DNA of 64,000 nucleotides from Oscillospiraceae bacterium (GTDB lineage: Bacteria > Bacillota > Clostridia > Oscillospirales > Ruminococcaceae): contig JAFQIY010000041.1 of assembly GCA_017415165.1 (NCBI GenBank), positions 124,001 through 188,000 on the forward strand. Direction: 5' to 3'. Position 1 is the stretch's first letter. Every line of letters starts with the position of its first letter. Shown here in pieces: positions 36,543-46,479 of this stretch. The notes under the pieces were generated by a model, which had not been told where the DNA came from, made no database searches, and saw only the letters and a list, made by a program, of their open reading frames with translations. The position numbers were made by a program, and so were the translations under genes.

Positions 36543-39134
36543 CTATTTCACATAAAAATAAACATACTCTCCTGCAAAAGATACCCTGCACAAATCATTT
36601 TCTTTAATTTCAACCTTTGGAATGCCGAAAGTTTCATACAGATATTCCTCAAAATCAAGTCCCATATAATTATCATATTCCTGCTGAGTTATATATTCAT
36701 TTTCAAGCCATTCTCCCAGTTCCTCTTCAAGCATTTCATATTCCTCACGAAAATACTCTGCGTACTCTTCATTACTGAGAACGGTATCTATAAGGTCGGC
36801 AAAAACATAAGTGTGGCTCTCTCCGTATGGGATACTTTCTTTTTCTTCAAGATAGTAATCCAAGCCAATATTTTCCTCACAATAGCTTGTGCTCAGCCAT
36901 ATTCCGTCTCTGAGCACTTCAATAGAAGAATAATCAACAGGTGCATCTGAATGGTCATATATATTGTTTGTAACAGTAACAATATATTTTCCATCCTCAC
37001 AGATAACCTCGGCAGTTCCTCCGAAATAGGTGCGACTGCTTTCAGGAACATCAATCAAGGCAGTATTTCCTACCGTAAATGTACGGTTTCCACTGCTCAG
37101 CTTTACTGAATAAGTACCCTTTTCAAAACCATCACAGCTATCAGAAAACGCTTCAAGCATCGCAGTATTTCCTGCAGAAATAAGTCCCAGATGTGAAACA
37201 TCAATATCACATACCTTCGAGCCGTCCTTCATAAGCTCGGCAGCTGTTATTCTTATGGGAAGAAGCCCTTCGTTTTTAAGCATAAATGGAATAGATAACC
37301 TGTCAGCAGGCAATGCCTTTTCATTTTCACAAGTTATTACATAATCCTTATCGGTTTCACCGCCAATATAAAAACCACCATAAATCTTGTTTTCTCCGCA
37401 AGTAACACCTATTCTATATTCTCCGGAAATTTTGTCTTTGAGCGCTGAAATGTCAAAACTGAATTCTCCCTCGTGATATGGAGAAATGCTCTGGCTTGGT
37501 ACACTTCCGTTCATTACCTCTGTCCATACGTCACCGTCTTTTCGTTCAACAGTAAAAGTTGTTCCTACCGTAACCTCGCTGTCCGTGTTGTTCCAGAAAT
37601 AACATATAATATTATTGTCGTTTTCCGAATAGCCTCTCAGTTGTATCGGCAGATAAAATTTCTGCGAATACATTGTATAGTCGTCAACCTCTATTGAGGA
37701 AATCATTTTGCCGCTGTCATCGATATCCCATGTAACATATCCTTTTGCCGTATTCTGCAAACGTATGCTGTCTTCAAAACGGCCTGCAATATACACCTCA
37801 TCTCTGTATGCACGGGGACTGCCGTCAGTATCAATGCCCTCAATAGAATAAAGTGCACCCTTTTTATCGTCATCTACCTTGATTGCATAATCAGGGTTGC
37901 CGTCATAATTATAATCGTCAAAAATAATCTCAAAATCCTCATAGAATGCAATCGTATATGGTACTCTCATATCATTATTGTAACGTACAGGCGAACTGTA
38001 CACACCAATGCCGTCAGCCGAATAAAAACTGTTGCTGAACTGCGCTGATAATCTGCCGTCATCAAGCTCTTTGACTATTCTGTCCTCGTAAAGATCAATA
38101 TCAACAAAGAATATTCTACCGTCGGAAAGCATAAACGGGTTATGCGATATAATTCTGTACATAGCACTTTTTACGCCGTTTTCCCTATAATCACGAACAG
38201 CTTCCTTATCATTGAGAAAATCAAAAAAGGTTGCATATCTGCTGTTGGTATTTATGCCGTTAAGTCCTTCTGAAAGGTTAGCCATATACGCACTGTCATA
38301 GTCAACAACTGTGCAGATGCCGTCCTCCCATCGGCAACGTACAAACGCACAGGTGCCGTCGTAGTAATGATAAAAAGTATTATACCCTGAATTTGATGGC
38401 TCACGGAAAACACTCTCCTGATACAAACTCGGAACACATACGCTGAAAAACACCTCAACTGAAAATTCCTTTGCATCGCTTACCATTCCAGCATCAAGAA
38501 ATTTTCCTGAAGCTTTGCTTGAAGTACCATATGAAGTTATTGCATATTCTCCTTTTTCGGATTTCAAGGTTTCAAGCCAACTGTAAACGCATCCCTGAGC
38601 AGCCTTTATGTAATCTTCTTCATTAATAGGCTCATCACATTCGAATTTGCTGCCTATTAGTCTTTGGGCTGGGTCTGCACTTCCTGCTGCCAAGTTGTTT
38701 ATAATATCATATTCATCACTGTCCAAAGCATAGCAATAACCATCTATATACATATAGTAGTTGTAATCATCGCTTACGACAGAAATCTGCATAGCCTCTT
38801 CGTCATCAGTATTCATACCATACCTGTAAATATTTCTGCAATCATATGTAATTGGATTTACCTGTGTAGTTTCCCCTGAAGTAAGCTTATTTACAATAGG
38901 CTCAAGCATTTTCCACTCTTCATCTTCCACGCTGTTTTCAGCAACATCGACATTAGAATCATTGTTAGTTGTTTCATCTGCTTTTCCCGTTTCGCTTATA
39001 TCACTTACAACAGCAGTGTCCGCTGAAATTGCGGCTGTACTCACACTTTCGGAAGTCAAAGTTTCTTCCGCCTTTTGTGTGCAGGCAGTCAGCAGAAGAC
39101 AAACTGCAGTAATAAAAACTATATGTTTTTTCAC
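36543..39134 (-). CDS. Large exported lipoprotein, unknown function
   Basis: 863 residues with a lipoprotein signal (KKHIVFITAVCLLLTAC, cysteine near residue 18) and a Ser/Thr/Asp-rich linker. The mature part is highly acidic with many Tyr and Asp, has FG-GAP-like segments (DDYNYDGNPDYAIKVDDD) and, from ~540, two immunoglobulin-like beta domains. GTG at 39134 is chosen because GGAGG lies 8 bases upstream, whereas the ATG at 39149 overlaps that site. Lies 18 bases behind the LRR gene; likely acts at the cell surface with it. Confidence 0.72.
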   Translation of the reverse strand: MKKHIVFITAVCLLLTACTQKAEETLTSESVSTAAISADTAVVSDISETGKADETTNNDSNVDVAENSVEDEEWKMLEPIVNKLTSGETTQVNPITYDCRNIYRYGMNTDDEEAMQISVVSDDYNYYMYIDGYCYALDSDEYDIINNLAAGSADPAQRLIGSKFECDEPINEEDYIKAAQGCVYSWLETLKSEKGEYAITSYGTSSKASGKFLDAGMVSDAKEFSVEVFFSVCVPSLYQESVFREPSNSGYNTFYHYYDGTCAFVRCRWEDGICTVVDYDSAYMANLSEGLNGINTNSRYATFFDFLNDKEAVRDYRENGVKSAMYRIISHNPFMLSDGRIFFVDIDLYEDRIVKELDDGRLSAQFSNSFYSADGIGVYSSPVRYNNDMRVPYTIAFYEDFEIIFDDYNYDGNPDYAIKVDDDKKGALYSIEGIDTDGSPRAYRDEVYIAGRFEDSIRLQNTAKGYVTWDIDDSGKMISSIEVDDYTMYSQKFYLPIQLRGYSENDNNIICYFWNNTDSEVTVGTTFTVERKDGDVWTEVMNGSVPSQSISPYHEGEFSFDISALKDKISGEYRIGVTCGENKIYGGFYIGGETDKDYVITCENEKALPADRLSIPFMLKNEGLLPIRITAAELMKDGSKVCDIDVSHLGLISAGNTAMLEAFSDSCDGFEKGTYSVKLSSGNRTFTVGNTALIDVPESSRTYFGGTAEVICEDGKYIVTVTNNIYDHSDAPVDYSSIEVLRDGIWLSTSYCEENIGLDYYLEEKESIPYGESHTYVFADLIDTVLSNEEYAEYFREEYEMLEEELGEWLENEYITQQEYDNYMGLDFEEYLYETFGIPKVEIKENDLCRVSFAGEYVYFYVK

Positions 39135-39152
39135 GTCTGTTTCCTCCATGCG

Positions 39153-42100
39153 TTAATTGTCTGTCGTTTTTTCAGCCTGCTTAACAGATATACTGAAACT
39201 TTCAACAAATTCACCGTCGGCATAAATGCTGTAGCAGTTGGTGTCTCCATACTTCATAAATGAATATCCATCCTGACTGCGTGAAATTATTTCTCCTGTT
39301 ATTTTCAAACTATTATTTATAAGCAAAAGCGGAACACCGCCTTCTGCCGCCTCACAGCTGAAACTACCGCCATTGATAATAAAGCTGTAACCGTAATATC
39401 CTACAAGTGCACCTGTTATCTTCACCACAGCATTGTCATTCATTACAACCTTTTCGCCGGGAATTGCCTTGGAATTTGCATTACCCTTTATTTCAAGAAC
39501 ACCATTATCAGATACAATTATCTCCGGATTGTGATCGTAGAAATCAAACGTTGAGCCGCGATAATTTGAAACAACAGCCCGTGCGTTGTCATTTATATGA
39601 AACGTATTTACATTCCTTATCGCAGCACCTAAATAGTTGCCATTATCATAAGGATTTCCCGTTGCAGTAAGAACACTGCTGTCATTAAGCTTTATATTTC
39701 TTGCCGCACAATGTTCAGCAGTGAAAGTTCCGTTTTCACACAAGATAAGTTCACCAAGCCTTATAGTTGTGCTATTCATTGATGCATTACCATTCACAGT
39801 TACGCTTTTATATGCTGATTCTTTTGTTTCCGTAACACTTACGCTGTCTTCAAAAGTTAAATACATCTCATTAAAAGAATCTATTGTTGTACAAAGCTTG
39901 TTTGTACTGTAAAGACTGCCATCGCCAAAAAAAGTAACTGAGTTGCCGGCTCTTATTGCGGCAGTAGCTATATTAAACTTATTTTCTCCTATTAGCTTTA
40001 TTCTTATAGAGTCTATTCCCTCAATATTAATGCCTATATGCTCTTTTCCCGTTCCGATTTCTACGTTGTTTAAAGTAAGTATATCATCCTCAAAAGTTAT
40101 GCCTTCAACAGGCTCGCCGTAAAGAATATCCTGTCCGCATACAGTTATGCTGATACCATCTGAATACTGAATCCTATCGCTTGCCCAAGGTAGCTCGACC
40201 TCATAACCGTTTGATTTCACAGGCTCTGCCCCTGCTTTTTCAACAGCCTGCTCCCACTTGTGCTTCTGTAGGAACGCTTCTGTTTCTTCCGAAATAAACT
40301 TTACATTCTCATCGGAAAAATTAACCGTACCGTCAAGACTGCTTCTTCCAAGCACAACAAGTTTTAAATTTTTCAGCATGCCAAGAGGTTCATAATAGCT
40401 GTTGTCCTGCTCGGCTTCGGGGAAAAGCCTGATACAGCTGAGATTACTGCACTTGCTGAGAAAATCAATATTTTCAAAATCACCGTCAAGGGTCACAACG
40501 CTTAAATTTTTAAGCTTTGCAACGCTTTCCGTATCTGTAAAGCTACCCTCATAGCAGGTGTGGAGCCGCAGCTCACAAAGCTTTTCAAGCTTTTCTATTC
40601 CTGCAAGAGAGGTGTTTTGATTTGTATATATTTCAAGACTTGTAAGGTCATTAAGCTTTTCCAGTTCTTCAAAGTCAACCACATCGCCGTCCGATACAAG
40701 TGTAACAGAAACGGCATTTTCAGTCGGATAATACAATTTGCCGTGTATCTCGATATAGTCAATTTCATTGACCGTGTACTCCTTAACCTCAATTTTATCC
40801 TTGCCGAGATAAAGGGACTCAGGCGGATTTTCTTCATCAAAGAATGGCTCCAGATTATATTCGGCAACAAGCTCAAAGCCGCTTATATACTCCTTTACAA
40901 CAGCATCTGCGTAAGTTTTCAGTTTTTCGTAAAGATTATCCTCGGTACAGCTGTCATATTCAATCGTGTACCTATCACCAATTGTATGTACAGTCTGAAA
41001 ATATAGCTTTCCGTCCTTTTCGTCATAAAATTCAAGCTGCTGACCGCCTATGTCAATACATCTCAGATTGTACCCTGTATACTCAATAGTATAAAACTTT
41101 ACGGGGTAATTCCTGTCCTCTCTGAATGCCGCAACAAAGTAAAATTCCCTGCCGTCCTTGTCTTTGAGATGATAAAGCTTTCTGTCGTATTCACCGAAAA
41201 AAATCTCGTCCTTGAAGCTGTCGCCATATACATATATTTTCTCGTGAGAGTTACTGCTGACAGAGTAAGCCGTGCCACAACCGTTATCTTTCAGAACAAG
41301 AATTTCATAAATCCCGTCAAAGCTCATATCAATGAAAGCTTTTTTCTTGTAACACTCCGAAACAGCTTCCATAAACTGCTCTTGTGTCTGTTCGGTATAG
41401 GTTATTTCACCGTATTTTCCCAGATGTACAACATAAGCAGGATTATATTTCGGAGTTGTAAGCCTGTATTCTCTAAAATCATTCGGCGGTCCCATAAAAT
41501 AATCTGCAAAATAGGTTATCGTTGTGGGAAAATGAATGTTTGTCACATCCTGCAGTGAGCATTTGCCAAGATATGTCACGCCCTCGGGAAGAACAAGCTT
41601 TGCCCCTGAACAACCCGTAAATGCACGCTCTTCAAGTCTTTTCAGCTTTGATGGGAAGGTTACATTCTCAAGATTATAGCATAATTCAAAACAATTTTCC
41701 GATATTACAGTAAGCCCATCAGGAAGCTTTACCTCCGTGCAATCACATCTGCAAAAAGCATAGGGCTCTATGCTTGTCACGCTGTTGGGTAAAATTACAG
41801 ACATTATTCCCGTAAAAGCAAAAGCTTCCTCACATATTGTTTCAAGCCCATCTGAAAATTCAACTTCGGTAAGATTTTCACAGCTGCAAAAAGCTCTGTT
41901 TCGTATAACCTTCACGGATGACGGTATAACAACCTTTGTAATATCTGTTCTGTCCTCAAACGCACTTCTGCCTATTTCCGTTACTCCATCAGGAATTATC
42001 ATTTCTCCCGTGCCTTTGTAGCCTGTTAAAATACAACTGCCGTCTTCCGTTGTTTTATATTCAAAATCCTCAGGAATATCAATATTTTCCGCATTAACCG

Positions 42101-42158
42101 TAAACGTTAGAAAAACACAGCACAAAATCGCTACAATAATACATATTGTCTTTCTCAT
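39153..42158 (-). CDS. Secreted BspA-type leucine-rich-repeat protein
   Basis: 1001 residues. Signal peptide 1-~23 (ICIIVAILCCVFLTFTVNA) without lipobox. Residues ~50-220 hold seven or so LRR_5 (BspA/TpLRR) repeats with I-P-x-x-V-x-x-I-x-x-x-A-F (e.g. IPDGVTEIGRSAF, IPSSVKVIRNRAF, LPNSVTSIEPYAF). A second, classical LRR stretch appears near 480-620 (LEKLNDLTSLEIYTNQ, LKNLSVVTLDG), and the C-terminal third is a parallel-beta-helix-like region (VTVNGNASMNSTTIRLGELILCENGTFTA). Such proteins bind host or microbial surfaces. Middle gene of a three-gene leftward cluster. Confidence 0.82.
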   Translation of the reverse strand: MRKTICIIVAILCCVFLTFTVNAENIDIPEDFEYKTTEDGSCILTGYKGTGEMIIPDGVTEIGRSAFEDRTDITKVVIPSSVKVIRNRAFCSCENLTEVEFSDGLETICEEAFAFTGIMSVILPNSVTSIEPYAFCRCDCTEVKLPDGLTVISENCFELCYNLENVTFPSKLKRLEERAFTGCSGAKLVLPEGVTYLGKCSLQDVTNIHFPTTITYFADYFMGPPNDFREYRLTTPKYNPAYVVHLGKYGEITYTEQTQEQFMEAVSECYKKKAFIDMSFDGIYEILVLKDNGCGTAYSVSSNSHEKIYVYGDSFKDEIFFGEYDRKLYHLKDKDGREFYFVAAFREDRNYPVKFYTIEYTGYNLRCIDIGGQQLEFYDEKDGKLYFQTVHTIGDRYTIEYDSCTEDNLYEKLKTYADAVVKEYISGFELVAEYNLEPFFDEENPPESLYLGKDKIEVKEYTVNEIDYIEIHGKLYYPTENAVSVTLVSDGDVVDFEELEKLNDLTSLEIYTNQNTSLAGIEKLEKLCELRLHTCYEGSFTDTESVAKLKNLSVVTLDGDFENIDFLSKCSNLSCIRLFPEAEQDNSYYEPLGMLKNLKLVVLGRSSLDGTVNFSDENVKFISEETEAFLQKHKWEQAVEKAGAEPVKSNGYEVELPWASDRIQYSDGISITVCGQDILYGEPVEGITFEDDILTLNNVEIGTGKEHIGINIEGIDSIRIKLIGENKFNIATAAIRAGNSVTFFGDGSLYSTNKLCTTIDSFNEMYLTFEDSVSVTETKESAYKSVTVNGNASMNSTTIRLGELILCENGTFTAEHCAARNIKLNDSSVLTATGNPYDNGNYLGAAIRNVNTFHINDNARAVVSNYRGSTFDFYDHNPEIIVSDNGVLEIKGNANSKAIPGEKVVMNDNAVVKITGALVGYYGYSFIINGGSFSCEAAEGGVPLLLINNSLKITGEIISRSQDGYSFMKYGDTNCYSIYADGEFVESFSISVKQAEKTTDN

Positions 42159-42182
42159 AATCTGCTCATTCCCTTCAATGCG

Positions 42183-44165
42183 TTATATTTTGTAACGTAT
42201 TACTGTCAAATCAGGCATATTTTCTTTAAGCCACTGCTCCTGCTCTGCGGTAATAGACCTTTCCCAGCAGTTTACAAGCAGAAATTCAAGGCTGTCCATT
42301 TCTTTAAGCACCTTGAAGAAATCGTCAGGCTTGTCCAGTGTGTCACGGAATTCCAGAATTCTTACCCCGTCCATTCCGCTGAGAAAATCATAATTTTCCG
42401 CACCGCTTACATACAGACGGATAATTCCATCCATTTCCGAAAGCACTGAAAGGTCAGAAATACCGTTTGCCGTAAGTTCTCTTAAATTTGTAAGCTTTTC
42501 AATTCCTTCAATAGAACGTTCTTCCTCTGAATTATTATGTATATTAAGATATACAATGCCCTCTTCCGCAAGCCTTTCAAGGTTCTCCTTGTTTATCTGT
42601 TCATTCTCCAGATAATGACATCCTTTACTGTGTCTGAAATAATCATTATCACCCGTTTCGCCGTATTTCTCCTCATATTCAGCCTTGGTCATCAAATTCG
42701 TTTCATTGGGATAATCGGGAATTTCACCGATAGTAATGCTGAATTTATGTCCCTCCGCTGTTTCCTTGGCAAGCTCGTTAAGGTCATATGCCCCCGTAAG
42801 CTCATATTCGGAAAAAGCCTCCGCAAATACTTCTTCGTTGCTTATAGAAGCATCTTTATAGATGAATTTTCCGTTTACAACTCCGTAGTAAAGCTGTTCG
42901 TCATTTTCTCCGTAATAAAATCCTGTACATTCACCCAAATAACAAAATGCTATCTCATCTTTGAGGGGTATTATTGCATAGTACGCTTCCCCATATCCTA
43001 CTTCGAAGGGGTAAGATGTTACATAAAAATAACAATCATTTTCGCTGTCATAAAATTCATAAAGCATTGAATTGCCATAAAAATCACAGTTCCAGCTGTC
43101 ATTGCTGCCAAATTGACGAAACTCCACATAGCCGTAATCGCATTCAAAAAACTCGGGAATACCATCCTTGTTCATATCAATATAAACACGCCATCTGGTG
43201 CCTTCTGACGGCTTTGGTATCGTCCTTCCAGCCTTTTGCAGACGTGTTTCCCCTATATACTCGGGATAATATTGCTCAAGTCCGTCAATATAGCTGTATG
43301 CATAAACAGGACAATCATTGTTGATAACTGTCCTGCCAACCTCGGTCACAGTTGCGGGAATACGCAGTTCCTCAATCTGCGTGTTCTGAAAAGCATAGTT
43401 GCCAATCTTCTCAAGACCGTTATTGAGTTTCAGGCTTATGAGTCCGCTTGTTGAAAAAGCATTTTCACCGATTTCCGTGAGGCTGAATAGCATTTCTATA
43501 GCAAGCAGATTTTTGCACCCTGCAAAAGCGTACTTTCCCATACGCTTCAGATTGTTTGAAAAAACAACCTCTTTCATCTTTCCATTATGGCAGGCATACT
43601 CACCTATAACCTCAACCTCATCGGGAATTATAACCTTTTCAATTCCCATTGGCACAAGAATAAGCTTTTTCATATCCTTGCTGAAAAGCATACCATCCTT
43701 TGACGTGAAAAGACTGCTGTCTGAAATTTCGATTTCCTTAAACGAGGGAAGCTGACCGAAGTTATGCGTTTCAATGGTTTCTGTTGATGATGGCAATGTG
43801 ATTTTTTCAAGCTTTTCGGCACCGCCTAATCCCTTCACAACCGTAACGCTTTCGGGGAATACAACCTCCCTGACGGCTGAGCCTTTGAAAGCATCCTTGC
43901 TTACGGCTGTAACGGGTAGTCCCTCTATCTCGTCGGGAATTTTTACAATGTCATCCTTGCCTGTGTACGCTGTAACTGTAACATTGTCATTGAGGATTGT
44001 ATATGTAAAATCCACTGTGATTTCCTTTTCCTCGAAAACAGCAGCCGACGCTGTTGTTGCTGAAGATACGCTTTCGCTGCTTGCTGCCTCCCCTTCGCTT
44101 TTATTCTCCGTACACGCGGTAAGAAGCACCGCCGCAGCCATAAGAACAAGCAATTTCTTTCTCAT
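42183..44165 (-). CDS. BspA-type leucine-rich-repeat lipoprotein
   Basis: 660 residues. Lipobox L-L-T-A-C at residues ~14-18, then an Ala/Ser/Glu linker. LRR_5 repeats run ~55-300 (IPDEIEGLPVTAVSKDAFKGS, IPDEVEVIGEYACHNG, IPATVTEVGRTVI). An acidic, Tyr-rich middle follows, and the C terminus has classical LRRs (IEKLTNLRELTANGISDLSVLSEM). Shares design with the next gene and starts the cluster. AGGGGTG precedes the ATG; promoter at 44197-44225. Probable surface adhesin or glycan-sensing protein; ligand unknown. Confidence 0.82.
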   Translation of the reverse strand: MRKKLLVLMAAAVLLTACTENKSEGEAASSESVSSATTASAAVFEEKEITVDFTYTILNDNVTVTAYTGKDDIVKIPDEIEGLPVTAVSKDAFKGSAVREVVFPESVTVVKGLGGAEKLEKITLPSSTETIETHNFGQLPSFKEIEISDSSLFTSKDGMLFSKDMKKLILVPMGIEKVIIPDEVEVIGEYACHNGKMKEVVFSNNLKRMGKYAFAGCKNLLAIEMLFSLTEIGENAFSTSGLISLKLNNGLEKIGNYAFQNTQIEELRIPATVTEVGRTVINNDCPVYAYSYIDGLEQYYPEYIGETRLQKAGRTIPKPSEGTRWRVYIDMNKDGIPEFFECDYGYVEFRQFGSNDSWNCDFYGNSMLYEFYDSENDCYFYVTSYPFEVGYGEAYYAIIPLKDEIAFCYLGECTGFYYGENDEQLYYGVVNGKFIYKDASISNEEVFAEAFSEYELTGAYDLNELAKETAEGHKFSITIGEIPDYPNETNLMTKAEYEEKYGETGDNDYFRHSKGCHYLENEQINKENLERLAEEGIVYLNIHNNSEEERSIEGIEKLTNLRELTANGISDLSVLSEMDGIIRLYVSGAENYDFLSGMDGVRILEFRDTLDKPDDFFKVLKEMDSLEFLLVNCWERSITAEQEQWLKENMPDLTVIRYKI

Positions 44166-44196
44166 AAAGTCACCCCTGATTTTTGTACTTTCTTAA

Positions 44197-44225
44197 ATTA
44201 TACATCTTGTTTAAATCTGTTACAA
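44197..44225 (-). promoter_or_regulatory. Promoter of the LRR cluster
   Basis: Read leftward: TTGTAA (44225-44220), 17 bases, TATAAT (44202-44197). Confidence 0.7.
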
Positions 44226-44267
44226 TGACAAATCGGTTACATATATTTACAGTTTGGTAATGTTTTA

Positions 44268-44370
44268 TCCCAGATTTATATAATAGGCTATTGCTTCAAT
44301 ATCACTTTCATCTAAGTATCCCATTTCATATGCTGAATTTATATCAATATATGTGCTTAAAGTAGCTAAT
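44268..44370 (-). pseudogene. Possible gene remnant (about 34 codons)
   Basis: Read leftward, an open frame gives A-T-L-S-T-Y-I-D-I-N-S-A-Y-E-M-G-Y-L-D-E and then S-D-I-E-A-I-A-Y-Y-I-N-L-G before a stop. It looks like a real protein C terminus but has no start, and a TAA lies two codons upstream. The surrounding ~370 bases (44166-44500) otherwise hold only the LRR promoter. Confidence 0.35.
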
Positions 44371-44501
44371 TACAATATTCTACTTTGGAACGATGAATTT
44401 TATATAAAATACGGGATAATATTGCATATGTTGTATTGCTTATATCCATACACTTTTTTTTATAATACCAAAATCCTACATAGTTCAATCTGAAAAAAGA
44501 A

Positions 44502-44537
44502 AATAGGCTGTCATACCAATCGGTACAACAGCCTATT
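44502..44537 (-). terminator. Terminator of the double-HTH gene
   Basis: AATAGGCTGT / ACAGCCTATT with inner TACC/GGTA, followed leftward by TTTTCTTTTTT. Confidence 0.85.
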
Positions 44538-44539
44538 AA

Positions 44540-44956
44540 TTATTTAAAGAACTTTTCCCATATTTCATAAGACGGTGCGCATACACCTTTACGCCAATTT
44601 TTGACAGTAGTGTCGCTCACTCCACATTTTTGAGCAAATTTACGGATTGAAACATTGTTTCTTTCCATATATTCACATACAAAATGAGAAGATTCCATCT
44701 TAAATTTATGGTAATCAGTCAAAAGGTCAATTCCCAGCACATCTGAAAGTTTTTTCAGCGTTTCGATACACTTGTATTGCTCCTCAATCTCCTCACGCTC
44801 GTACTTGATATAATTATCATAGCTTAAGCCTGTAAGTCGGGTTATATCGGCAATACTAAGACCTTTTTCTATTCTTGCTTTCGCAAGTTGGGTAAGTCCA
44901 GAATTACTTTTTCCAGCTTTCCTCAACTGCAACAGCACAAGCAACAGTAGCACCAA
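44540..44956 (-). CDS. Double XRE-type helix-turn-helix protein, 5' end unclear
   Basis: Two Cro/C1-type HTH domains: LTQLAKARIEKGLSIADITRLTGLSYDNYIKYE (first) and FVCEYMERNNVSIRKFAQKCGVSDTTVKNWRKG (second). A DNA-binding regulator. The 5' end is odd: the frame can only open at a TTG/GTG-rich Leu/Val stretch without a ribosome site, while a 28-codon ORF starting at ATG 44990 overlaps it in another frame and ends at an AAAAAG run just before the HTH. The gene may be frameshifted there or truncated by insertion of the neighbouring element. Followed by a strong terminator. Confidence 0.6.
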   Translation of the reverse strand: MVLLLLVLLQLRKAGKSNSGLTQLAKARIEKGLSIADITRLTGLSYDNYIKYEREEIEEQYKCIETLKKLSDVLGIDLLTDYHKFKMESSHFVCEYMERNNVSIRKFAQKCGVSDTTVKNWRKGVCAPSYEIWEKFFK

Positions 44957-45124
44957 CCATTGGGTTGTTACCCATATTTTTATACGTCATTTTATTTAGT
45001 TTTATTGTAATTCCCTTTTATTTACAATCACTTGCAAATAACGTAAATAAGCCATTTACTCAATCAACATATACCTAATTGTCATTTATTGGTATTTATA
45101 AAAACATAGTATAATTCATATTTG

Positions 45125-45146
45125 GTGGGCAAATAGTGGGCAAATA
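45125..45146. repeat. Tandem 11-base repeat next to the integrase gene
   Basis: GTGGGCAAATA occurs twice in direct tandem (45125-45135, 45136-45146), 14 bases from the integrase stop. Repeats like this near tyrosine-integrase genes are commonly arm-type binding sites of the attachment region. The crossover core itself is not identifiable from one end. Confidence 0.55.
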
Positions 45147-45159
45147 TATAAAGGTAATC

Positions 45160-46374
45160 TCAAAACAAATTCTTGATTATATCATCACCTTGATTAAGTA
45201 ATTTTTCTGTTAGATGATGATAAACCTGCATAGTTACTTGAATGTTTTTATGTCCTAATCTTTCTTGTGTGTACTTAGGACTTGCACCTGCTTCAAGCAA
45301 CATAGAACAATGCGTATGACGTAATGAATGATAGTCAAATTCAGGATAATTAAGCTGATTATGTATTATCTGTGATGTATGCTGTAATGTACGGGGTTGA
45401 ATAAATTGCCCTGAATCTCTTACATTAATCAAATGTATTTCATTACCATCACATTCTGTATTTAATACCCTTTTATGTTCACTTTCAAAAAGATGTGTAT
45501 AAAATTCAGCATAAAATGTTTTTGCACGTTCACTTTTTTCATAAGTACGTTTAAGAAGTTCAAGTAATTCATCATCAATTGTAATAGTTCTGAATGAATC
45601 ATATTTAGGATTTGTAAAAAAATAATACCCAGCAGTTTCAGTATTATCTTTTTCATGCCATTGAACTTGACGATTTACTGAAAGTGTCTTGTTTTCAAAA
45701 TCAATATCCTCCCAAGTCAAAGCAAATGTTTCACCTAATCTTAATCCGCATTTATACCCTATCATTAAAGCCAAATGTGTTGATGTTCCTTCAGGAAATC
45801 TTTTGAATATCTCATTCATCTTGTCTTTAGGAATATAGACATGAGGTGCTGACCTTGTAGGATTATCAGCAACAACTCTTTTAGAAGGTAATTTAACATA
45901 TACCATTGGATTACTGTCTATGTATTTCAAAGGCTCTACAGCATAGCCTAATGAGTTTGATAAAATACCTTTAAGAACAGAAAGTGTGTTCCTGCTATAT
46001 CCATCATTAAATTTATCTGTTATGAATTGTTGCAATACAGCAGATGTAAGTGCTTTTATTTTATACTGACCAAGTGCAGGTTTTATATGTAATCTTATTT
46101 TCTTATTATAATTCGTTATTGTAGCAGGTTTAAGATTTGTTTTGCAATATGTTTCTATCCAATAATCAAGGTAATCAGCGAAACTTGATTCTGACGGTAC
46201 AAAGAATGTACCACCTTGATTATATTGTGATAATGCTTTTGCTCCAGCTTCAAGTGCTTCTTTTTTGGTCTTAAACCCACTTTTACTAAATTGTTGTCGT
46301 TTACCGTTTATTTTAGCACCTTCAAATCGGTACTCCCATTTAGTACCTCTTTTTCTTGCTGCTAAATCAGCCAT
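45160..46374 (-). CDS. Tyrosine recombinase/integrase of Tn916-Int/phage type
   Basis: 404 residues. N-terminal arm-binding AP2-like domain (KRGTKWEYRFEGAKINGKRQQFSKSGFKTKKEALEA), SAM-like core-binding domain ~65-165 and catalytic domain with R in CGLRLGETFAL, H-x-x-R in YHSLRHTHCSML, H/W-position H in LGHKNIQVTMQVYHH, where the final Y of VYHH is the nucleophile. Complete. AGGAGG precedes the ATG. It marks the left end of an integrated element whose remaining genes lie to its right; the target gene is not identified. Confidence 0.95.
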   Translation of the reverse strand: MADLAARKRGTKWEYRFEGAKINGKRQQFSKSGFKTKKEALEAGAKALSQYNQGGTFFVPSESSFADYLDYWIETYCKTNLKPATITNYNKKIRLHIKPALGQYKIKALTSAVLQQFITDKFNDGYSRNTLSVLKGILSNSLGYAVEPLKYIDSNPMVYVKLPSKRVVADNPTRSAPHVYIPKDKMNEIFKRFPEGTSTHLALMIGYKCGLRLGETFALTWEDIDFENKTLSVNRQVQWHEKDNTETAGYYFFTNPKYDSFRTITIDDELLELLKRTYEKSERAKTFYAEFYTHLFESEHKRVLNTECDGNEIHLINVRDSGQFIQPRTLQHTSQIIHNQLNYPEFDYHSLRHTHCSMLLEAGASPKYTQERLGHKNIQVTMQVYHHLTEKLLNQGDDIIKNLF

Positions 46375-46479
46375 ATAGCATCCTCCTATAAATTACTCTA
46401 TGCTTAATTATATCATTAATGTGATTATAAAATCTTTAAAGAAAAAGGGAGTAATATAAAAATACTACTCCCCTACTAA

